A stretch of 64,000 nt of DNA from Phycisphaerae bacterium (GTDB lineage: Bacteria > Planctomycetota > Phycisphaerae > Sedimentisphaerales > Anaerohalosphaeraceae): contig JAOUFG010000003.1 in the NCBI GenBank assembly GCA_029858345.1, positions 1-64,000 of the forward strand, read 5' to 3'. Shown here piece by piece: positions 56,899 through 64,000 of this stretch; the stretch's first letter is position 1; every line of letters starts with the position of its first letter. The translations under genes and the position numbers were made by a program. Under the pieces are notes generated by a model. The model had not been told where the DNA came from. It searched no databases and was given only the letters and a program-made list of their open reading frames with translations.

Positions 56899-58071
56899 TT
56901 AATCACATATCTTGGCCTGGCCGTTCATGAGCATGGGCAAGAGCCAGTCCCGCAGTTCGGCGAGTTGCTGGTTTTGTTCTTTTATTGCTTGAATCATGGC
57001 GGTATATCCACTTGTTAATCTATAGAATTTCTTGATAAGAGATTCAGATGGATATACTATTTTCATATTAGAAACCATTGGTGAAGTTAGCTGTTGTTGC
57101 ACTGAACCTGATTTACCAAAACCGATACTTTTAATATATTCATAAATAAAGTATGTATATATAGGATTTTTAGGTGTTATCACAATCAATCGAATAATCG
57201 GAACAAAAGGTTTATTTCTTAAAACTGTATACCCTATAGATCCCCTTGCGGAAATTGTTATGCTTGGAGCATCAACTGTTGCTTTATTCGTATAGCCGTA
57301 CAATCCTTCATCGATTGTGCCATTTGCAAAAATAGGTATTGAGAAAATTTCTGTTTTTTCTTCAGAGAAAATTTCTGGTTTATCTCCTCCAGCTTTCACA
57401 GTTGCTATATTAGCAATTATTTTTCCTTCCCATCCCTCAGGAATTTCTCGTTTGAGCTTTTTGTTATAGACCATTTTGCCGCCGGAGGACCTGTAGGATT
57501 TGCCGTTTTTATCTGGAAAATCAAACTGGACAAACCAGTAGTCATAGAGCGTTTTGGCCATTGCCTCCAACTGGGCATTGATGCGGTTGTTTAATTCGAT
57601 TTTGGCATCCAGTGAAGAAAGAACCGCCGCGATTTTTTTTTGTCTTGTGGGGTCGATTTTTGGAATTGTAAAATCTAAAATATGCGTTTTGTCCCCACGG
57701 GGCATCTTAGTGCCTTTAGACCCGCGCATCATATGATCAAAAAAATCATCCCTAAACATGGCATAATACACATATTTGGGATGATATTCTTTTTTGACAT
57801 CAAAAACCAGTACATCTGCCGAGCAACCTCCAGAACGATCCGAAAACCATATCTTTTTCAAGTAAGGACGGATGTTCCCTACAAGTATATTGTCTTTCTG
57901 AAAGGAAGGCATATACCCTTCCTGAGGTGGCAGATTCACCGCTGTTGTTAAGCCAAGTTTATTTGGTAAAAGGTTATCCGTTGTAACAAAATTTTCCAAA
58001 GCAACATCATTGATGCTTATCCGAGAATCAGAATAATCTACGGCTTTTTTAAGTTTGACCATCTCAACCAT
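56899..58071 (-). CDS. hsdS: type I restriction-modification specificity subunit HsdS
   Basis: Two TRD-like halves; IPKIDPTRQKKIAAVLSSLDAKIELNNRINAQLEAMAKTLYDYWFVQFDFP; C-terminal QNQQLAELRDWLLPMLMNGQ. Confidence 0.93.
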   Translation of the reverse strand: MVEMVKLKKAVDYSDSRISINDVALENFVTTDNLLPNKLGLTTAVNLPPQEGYMPSFQKDNILVGNIRPYLKKIWFSDRSGGCSADVLVFDVKKEYHPKYVYYAMFRDDFFDHMMRGSKGTKMPRGDKTHILDFTIPKIDPTRQKKIAAVLSSLDAKIELNNRINAQLEAMAKTLYDYWFVQFDFPDKNGKSYRSSGGKMVYNKKLKREIPEGWEGKIIANIATVKAGGDKPEIFSEEKTEIFSIPIFANGTIDEGLYGYTNKATVDAPSITISARGSIGYTVLRNKPFVPIIRLIVITPKNPIYTYFIYEYIKSIGFGKSGSVQQQLTSPMVSNMKIVYPSESLIKKFYRLTSGYTAMIQAIKEQNQQLAELRDWLLPMLMNGQAKICD

Positions 58072-59686
58072 ACTGCACCCCCTCCAACTGTTTTTTGATC
58101 TCTTTTTGCAGTTTGCGGGATTCGGCGAAGAGGGAGTCAAGGTTGTTCGTGTATTCAGTCATTTTGGCCTTGAACTGTTGGGGGGTAATGTCCACGTATT
58201 CGATCTTGACATCGAAGTACTGACCGGCGCTGAGGGAGTAGTTTTTAGCGGCGATCTCGTCGTAGGAAACCACGACGGAGAAATCGTCGACGGCTTCCTT
58301 GTTATTAAAAGTGTTGATGATACGGTCTTCTTCGGCTTCGGAGAGGATAGTTTTCTGGTTTTTGCCCTGCTTGATCTTGGTGCCGAGGTTGGAGGCGTCG
58401 AGCAGGACCACATCTTCTTTGTTTTCTTTGTCGAGAAACAGGATCGAGACATTGGTGCCGGTGGTGGCGAAGATATTGCTGGGCATGGAGACAACGCCGG
58501 CGAGCATTTTATCCTCGACGAGTTTCTGGCGGATTTTTTTGTCAATGCCGGTCTGGGCGGTGATAAAGCCGGTTGGAACGACGACGGCGGCCTTGCCCCT
58601 GGCGGTCATGGAATAGATGATGTGCTGGAGAAACAACTGATAGATGGCCATTTTGTCTTTGGCCTTATTGGGGATATTCGGCAGTCCGGCAAAAAAGCGT
58701 CCGTGATTGGCTTTGGTTTCCAGATCGTCGCGGTAGTCGCTGAAATCCATCTTAAACGGCGGATTGGAGACAATATAGTCAAAGTTCATCAGGGACCGGC
58801 CGTTTTTATGGTACGGATGGAGAATCGTGTTGCCCTGAATGATGTTCGGCAGGGAATGGACGAGGTTGTTCAATATCAGGTTGAGCCGCAGCAGGGACGA
58901 TGACTTCTGCGAAATATCCTGCGAATAGATGGTGCAGCGGTCCTCTCCGATGGCGTGGGCCAGATTCATCAGGAGCGTCCCCGACCCGGCGGACGGGTCG
59001 TAGCAGGTAACATTTTTGACCTTTTTGGTGACCAGAATGGCCGCCATGATCTTGGCGACGGCATGGGGGGTGTAGTATTCGGCGTATTTGCCGCCGGAGT
59101 CCTTGTTGTAATCCTTGATGAGGTACTCAAAGATGGTGGCGTAGAAGTCGTATTTCTGGGTAAAGATGCCTTCGAAGCTGAACTGGACGAGCTTGTTAAT
59201 CAGCGCCCGGCAAAAGTCATCCCGTTTCGAGGAATCGGCGATGTATTCGCTGACGCGGTCAAAAAGCGTGATCTTGTGTCCACCTTCGGTCTTGATGGCG
59301 AAGATGTCGTTATTGGTGATGGCGATATCCATTAAGGTGTCATCGAAGAGTTTGGCAAAGTCCGGGGCGGTACTCCGATCAAACAGCCCGGCGATGAAGT
59401 GCTCGGGCTTGATGCGGGCGGTGTCGGGGCCGATTTGACGCAGGAGCATTTGAAAGTCTTCTTCGGGCATCTCCCTGACGGCCTGTTCCCAGCTTTCAGC
59501 TTTGGCCAATTTCGGCCGGAGTTTTTTGGTTTCAAAGGCGAATTTGTCGTTGAGGAACTTATAGAGAAAGACCTGCGTGATGATCTTAAATTCGTTGCCG
59601 TCATTGCCCAGTCCATACGAGGCACAGGTGCTTTTGAGGCCGTCAATCAGTTCTTTTGTTTTTCGTTCAAAATCGATGGTTATCAT
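58064..59686 (-). CDS. hsdM: type I restriction-modification N6-adenine methyltransferase HsdM
   Basis: DPSAGSGTLLMNLAHAIG; DYIVSNPPFKMDFSDYRDD; GGKYAEYYTPHAVAKIMA. Confidence 0.96.
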   Translation of the reverse strand: MITIDFERKTKELIDGLKSTCASYGLGNDGNEFKIITQVFLYKFLNDKFAFETKKLRPKLAKAESWEQAVREMPEEDFQMLLRQIGPDTARIKPEHFIAGLFDRSTAPDFAKLFDDTLMDIAITNNDIFAIKTEGGHKITLFDRVSEYIADSSKRDDFCRALINKLVQFSFEGIFTQKYDFYATIFEYLIKDYNKDSGGKYAEYYTPHAVAKIMAAILVTKKVKNVTCYDPSAGSGTLLMNLAHAIGEDRCTIYSQDISQKSSSLLRLNLILNNLVHSLPNIIQGNTILHPYHKNGRSLMNFDYIVSNPPFKMDFSDYRDDLETKANHGRFFAGLPNIPNKAKDKMAIYQLFLQHIIYSMTARGKAAVVVPTGFITAQTGIDKKIRQKLVEDKMLAGVVSMPSNIFATTGTNVSILFLDKENKEDVVLLDASNLGTKIKQGKNQKTILSEAEEDRIINTFNNKEAVDDFSVVVSYDEIAAKNYSLSAGQYFDVKIEYVDITPQQFKAKMTEYTNNLDSLFAESRKLQKEIKKQLEGVQYG

Positions 59687-62600
59687 GCCACACGTCCCGT
59701 GAAATCATTAATGTATTCGGTGACGACCAGATTGCTGATATAATCGGTGGTCGCCGCATTGAGGTCTATTTTGTTTTGGGTCTTAAACTGGTCGATCACC
59801 AGCGGTGTCATCATCCGCGTCATGAAGCTTTCATGCTTGAGCAATCTTGTATTCAAAAGCACCTGCTCGTCGGCCCCGGCTTTGATGCCCTGCAGGGCAC
59901 TGAAAATCCGCCGTTCGTGATCGGAGAAGGTGCCGTTTTCCTTGAGCCGCTTATGGATGCGGACGAACTTTTTGTCGTTGGCGTATTTTTCTCGGAGCCG
60001 GTCGTTGAGGCGGTTGAGTTCCTTGACTTTCTCGTGGATTCTGCGCAAGGTGCCGATGTTGGCGTTCATCTCGTCCTGCGTGACTTCCGAGAGGTTCTTG
60101 TCTTTGAACAGACGGCGGAGTTCCTCATAAAGGGAAACAAACCGGGGATCGGCCTTGTCGAAGTTACCGGCCAGATCCTCGCGCGTGCGGCGGAGGATGT
60201 TCTTCAGTTCGTCGGCGAGTTTGAGTTCTTCTTCGGAAATTTTGGTAAACTGGAAATAGACATCTTCCAAGGCCATATTTAGCAGGTTCGCCGTCTCGGC
60301 GCTGGTTTCCAGCGTTTCCTTGAGATTGAGCAGGTCCAGGCGGTTGCTGGCCTCCCGATAGAGGACGGCGAGTTTCTGGAAGTCGATCTTTTCCAGCAGG
60401 TCGTAATGGCCCAGCAGGCGAATGAGATTGTACAGACTTCGTGCCATGCCGAGGGCTTTTTTTATCTCCTGCATTTGCTGACGGTCGGTAATCCGGCTGA
60501 TCTGCTGTGCAAAGACCTCGGCGTTGTCGGTGTTAAACTCAAACAGAACATCCTTGATCGACTCGATGTCGGCGGTGATTTCTTCTTTGGATTTGAAGAG
60601 GTTGGAGTAATGCTCCATCTCGTCGCCCAAGTCTTCGTTCAATTCTTTAAGGTAGGCCGCGTTCGTGGCGTCGAATTCCGATTTAATGTCGGCAAAATCG
60701 ACTACATAGCCGTACCTGAACTCCTTATAGGGGCGGTTGACGCGGGTGAGCATTTGAAGCAGGTTATGCCTTTTGGTTACGCGGCCCAGGTAAATCTTTT
60801 TGAGACGTTTGGCGTCAAAACCGGTCAGGAGCATATTGTAGACAAACAGAAAGTCAATTTTGCCTTCTTTGAAGTCATTGACCCATTGCTTGCGGTCATC
60901 CTTGGAACCGACATCGTGCAGGATCAATCGGGCGGATTTGACGCTGTATTCCTTGTCACTCTCTGAAGCCGGGGCGTACTTTGTAGTGAAAATCTCTGCC
61001 ATTTTTCTGGCCTGTTCGGCAGAGTCGCAGACGACCATGCCGCCGATGGTGCAGTCATCAAACATCCGGCGGCTTTTTTCAAAATCCACGACAATATAGT
61101 CCAGCATCGGCTCGACAAACTGTTTGTGGGCGTAGATGTCCTTTTTATCGATATCGCCCTGCTTGAGTTGAATCCGGTCCAGTATCTCGGCCAACTTCAT
61201 TTTGTAGCTGGTTTCGATCTCTTCGCGAATCAGCCGCAGGGTGTATCCATCGGCAATGGAGGCGTTGTAATAGTATTTATGGATATAGTCGCCAAACAGC
61301 AGCTTAGAGTCATACGCGGTGTCTTTCTTTTTGTCCTTGTCGGAAAGAATCAGCGGTGTGCCGGTCAGGCCGATTTTAACGGCGTTTCGGTCGGATTCAT
61401 TCAGATTGGCCAGAAAGCTTCCCTGCGGGTTATAGCTGCGGTGTACTTCATCAAGAAAATAAACCCGCTGGATGCTGATGTCGTAGTCTTCGGTGCGGAC
61501 GACATTGGGGTCGTCCTGAAACTTGTGAATATTGACCACCGTGATCTCCGGTTTGCCGGAGGCGTTATGGATCGCCGTGGTTGTTTTTATCGAGCGTGCA
61601 AATTCCTCTTTCGTGCTGACCGTATGGACCATCAGTCCCCGGCTTGAAAACTCCCGTGCGGCCTGAGTGAGCAAATCAATGCGGTCCACGATGAAATAGA
61701 ATTTTGGGATGATGTGCTTCTTTTGGAAATAATCGGTCAGATATTTGACATTGTAATAGGCCAAGGCAGTCTTGCCGCTGCCCTGTGTATGCCAGATAAT
61801 CCCCTTCTTGACGCCGTTGTCCAGCTTCCTCTCTATCGCTTTGGTGGCGAACATCTGCGGGTAGCGCATGATGTGCTTTTCGATGCCGTGTTCTTCTTTG
61901 ACATAGGCGATGGCGTACTGCATGAGAAACGACAGGCGGTCTTTGCAGAACAGGGAGGTGCAAATACGGTTGGTCGGAGTGTCGGGGTCTTTGTTGGTAA
62001 TGAACTCCGAACTGTATTTAATGACCTCCAGATTGTTGTCTTTGAGGACCGCATTTTCGATGTCATCGTCTTCGGGTTTCAGGAGGGTCGCTACATCGAG
62101 ATCGTGCTGTTCCCTGAAATAATTGAACGCGGGCTTGTCGTATGACGGAGACGCATAAAAAGCCCCCTCGATGGGGACGGGAGATTCATCGTCATATTCC
62201 ATGTTGTTGGAAAAGACCATGCACTGCGTGATGTTGATGAATTTGCGGAATTTGGTGTTCTGGAAGCGTCTGTTGATCCTGTCCCGCTCGGCTAAAATGC
62301 CTTCTTTGTTGTTGGGTTTTTTGACTTCAATGAAAACCAGCGGCATTCCGTTGATTAACAGCGTTATGTCCGGCCTGAACTCATCGTCGCCGTTTTTGCA
62401 GGTCAATTCCGTGACGACATGAAACTCATTTTTGTCAAACTCCTTAAAGTCAATTAACTTGATCCCCGACTGATCAACCAGTTTCTTATAAAATGCCTGG
62501 CCCAGGTCTTCATAGTCCAGCAATAATGAGATTTCTTCTAATAAACGATCGATATCGGGGGCTTCAATACCGGAATTGATGTCGGCAATACTATCCTTAA

Positions 62601-62727
62601 AAATGTCTGTAAAAATATTAGCAGACGGTTCCCATACGGCATTTTTCAAGGAAAGATACTGATAACCCAGCCGGGTCAGATGCAAAATTGCTGGGATTTT
62701 CACCCTAGTATCTTCATTAAATGCCAT
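59683..62727 (-). CDS. hsdR: type I restriction endonuclease HsdR
   Basis: FRPDITLLINGMPLVFIEVKKPNN nuclease; IIWHTQGSGKTALAYYNVKYL; VYFLDEVHRSYNPQGSF; IGLTGTPL. Confidence 0.96.
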   Translation of the reverse strand: MAFNEDTRVKIPAILHLTRLGYQYLSLKNAVWEPSANIFTDIFKDSIADINSGIEAPDIDRLLEEISLLLDYEDLGQAFYKKLVDQSGIKLIDFKEFDKNEFHVVTELTCKNGDDEFRPDITLLINGMPLVFIEVKKPNNKEGILAERDRINRRFQNTKFRKFINITQCMVFSNNMEYDDESPVPIEGAFYASPSYDKPAFNYFREQHDLDVATLLKPEDDDIENAVLKDNNLEVIKYSSEFITNKDPDTPTNRICTSLFCKDRLSFLMQYAIAYVKEEHGIEKHIMRYPQMFATKAIERKLDNGVKKGIIWHTQGSGKTALAYYNVKYLTDYFQKKHIIPKFYFIVDRIDLLTQAAREFSSRGLMVHTVSTKEEFARSIKTTTAIHNASGKPEITVVNIHKFQDDPNVVRTEDYDISIQRVYFLDEVHRSYNPQGSFLANLNESDRNAVKIGLTGTPLILSDKDKKKDTAYDSKLLFGDYIHKYYYNASIADGYTLRLIREEIETSYKMKLAEILDRIQLKQGDIDKKDIYAHKQFVEPMLDYIVVDFEKSRRMFDDCTIGGMVVCDSAEQARKMAEIFTTKYAPASESDKEYSVKSARLILHDVGSKDDRKQWVNDFKEGKIDFLFVYNMLLTGFDAKRLKKIYLGRVTKRHNLLQMLTRVNRPYKEFRYGYVVDFADIKSEFDATNAAYLKELNEDLGDEMEHYSNLFKSKEEITADIESIKDVLFEFNTDNAEVFAQQISRITDRQQMQEIKKALGMARSLYNLIRLLGHYDLLEKIDFQKLAVLYREASNRLDLLNLKETLETSAETANLLNMALEDVYFQFTKISEEELKLADELKNILRRTREDLAGNFDKADPRFVSLYEELRRLFKDKNLSEVTQDEMNANIGTLRRIHEKVKELNRLNDRLREKYANDKKFVRIHKRLKENGTFSDHERRIFSALQGIKAGADEQVLLNTRLLKHESFMTRMMTPLVIDQFKTQNKIDLNAATTDYISNLVVTEYINDFTGRVA

Positions 62728-63082
62728 GGTTTCCTCGTTATTTATGGAAGGAGAGTTTACATTATAAAGCCAATTCGAGAATAATTTTAACTCGATGGTG
62801 TCGGGAAAGCAAGAGTTAATAAACCTCCTGATTCCCTATACATACAAGACACGAGCCGTCGCATTCTTGCTGTTCAAAGCAAAATAGCCGTTTAAGCCGG
62901 TTTTTCAGACTGTCCGAGTGGGCATAGATCCATTTTTCGGCTTTTTTGAACTCAGTTTTTTAAGAACCGACCCAAGTGTCAGCAAACAAGAGATTGCATT
63001 CACCTATATTTTTATTACAATATCGGATACAGAGAGGATACTTAAAGTAGTCAGCCAATATTTATGGTAATGGAGTAACAAC

Positions 63083-64000
63083 ATGCCTATTGAAGTAGGA
63101 ATCTGGAAAATTGATGACAATAAAGCCAAAAAAGTCAGCTTTTCTTCAATAGAATCAGAAAATCGACTTGAAGAGATACTGACCGATGACATTTCAGTAA
63201 TAGACCCTAATCTTTTATTGATTGGTCGGCAGGTGGCGACGTCCTATGGAAAATTCATCGATTTACTTGCAATTGACGCCAATGGGAACTTAGTTGTTAT
63301 CGAGTTAAAACGCAATCGAACACCACGGGAAGTTGTGGCACAGCTGCTCGATTACGGTAGCTGGGTTCGGAGCCTTGAGGACCAAGATATAGCGGGCATC
63401 TTTTCCGATTATCTCCATAAATACTACCCAACGCATGACAAAGTTTCATTAGATCAAGCATTTTGCGAAAAATTCGCTGTCAAGGAAATGCCTGAAGAAT
63501 TAAATGAATCCCATGAACTTGTGCTTGCGGCAAGTGAATTGGATGACAGCACTGAGCGAATTATTAATTATCTTGCGGAGGAATATGGGGTAGCTATCAA
63601 TGCGATATTTTTCCGTTTTTTTAAGAGCGGTGGACAAGAATATCTCAGCCGTGCCTGGATGATCGACCCTGGTCAAGCTGAAATTATTATTGAAGAGAAA
63701 AGGGAAAAACTTCCTTGGAATGGTGAGTATTATGTGTCATTTGGCGGTGAATATCGCGATTGGGAGGAAGCCCGGAAATATGGTTTCATTTCTGCTGGCG
63801 GCGGGTCGTGGTATTCCAGAACTCTAAATGTGTTGGAACCTGGGGGGAGAATATGGGTCAATGTTCCTGGAGGGATTGGGTATGTTGGAGTCGGAGAAGT
63901 TTTGGCAAATCCTGTCCCTATTGATGAGTTTACAGTAAAAGATGGAGATGGTACGACTATCCCAATCAAATCATTGCCTTTGAAGATTGCACAATCAGCC
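63083..64000 (+). CDS. NucS/DUF91-like PD-(D/E)XK protein (3' end outside window)
   Basis: Frame open from ATG 63083 to window end: VATSYGKFIDLLAIDANGNLVVIELKRNRTPREVVAQLLDYGSWVRSL. Not in ORF track because it has no in-window stop. Confidence 0.7.
   Translation, partial: MPIEVGIWKIDDNKAKKVSFSSIESENRLEEILTDDISVIDPNLLLIGRQVATSYGKFIDLLAIDANGNLVVIELKRNRTPREVVAQLLDYGSWVRSLEDQDIAGIFSDYLHKYYPTHDKVSLDQAFCEKFAVKEMPEELNESHELVLAASELDDSTERIINYLAEEYGVAINAIFFRFFKSGGQEYLSRAWMIDPGQAEIIIEEKREKLPWNGEYYVSFGGEYRDWEEARKYGFISAGGGSWYSRTLNVLEPGGRIWVNVPGGIGYVGVGEVLANPVPIDEFTVKDGDGTTIPIKSLPLKIAQSA

Noticed and set aside
58055-58903. 282-aa plus-strand ORF opposite hsdM (also 59656-60282 and 60406-60966 opposite hsdR)
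   Set aside because: Low-complexity antisense frames of confident hsdM/hsdR genes.
1-64000. CRISPR array
   Set aside because: No regularly spaced direct repeats with unique spacers; the only clustered repeats are the TCACGTGA and AATAATCG arrays, with no spacer-length intervals.

Overview
The sequence looks like a planctomycete-type bacterial chromosome carrying an integrated phage and a defence/modification island.

(1) 1-17.5 kb is host chromosome. It holds the C-terminus of a cadherin-repeat surface protein, a cytidylate-kinase-like gene, a complete V/A-type ATPase operon in Thermus-like order (G/H-I-K-E-C-F-A-B-D), a MauE/DoxX-thioredoxin protein, a four-helix-bundle (S23/IVP-type) gene between inverted repeats, a CGGC-domain protein, a frame-interrupted restriction-endonuclease-like gene, priA and tRNA-Pro(CGG).

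(2) 17.6-50.5 kb is a tailed-phage prophage starting at the tRNA-Pro 3' end. It has a serine integrase, a RecE-like/Sak4-like/DUF669/resolvase recombination module, helicase, prim-pol, ParB-MTase, terminase, a sigma factor, portal, a fused protease-capsid protein, tail genes and a Mom-like DNA hypermodification gene.

(3) 50.6-64 kb is an accessory island. It has TrmO-like, MTase, MTase, HD hydrolase, membrane/RecA-like, PP-loop ATPase, type I R-M hsdS/M/R and a partial NucS/PD-(D/E)XK-like protein.

The strongest candidates for something new are:
- the PP-loop/membrane/HD/MTase block tightly appended to the type I R-M operon;
- a helically phased TCACGTGA palindrome array bracketed by inverted GGGGTCATTT;
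- a 68-nt D-arm-truncated tRNA-Met-like element in the phage;
- an AATAATCG iteron cluster;
- the Mom-like gene.

All family calls come from reading the translated sequences. No database search was possible.
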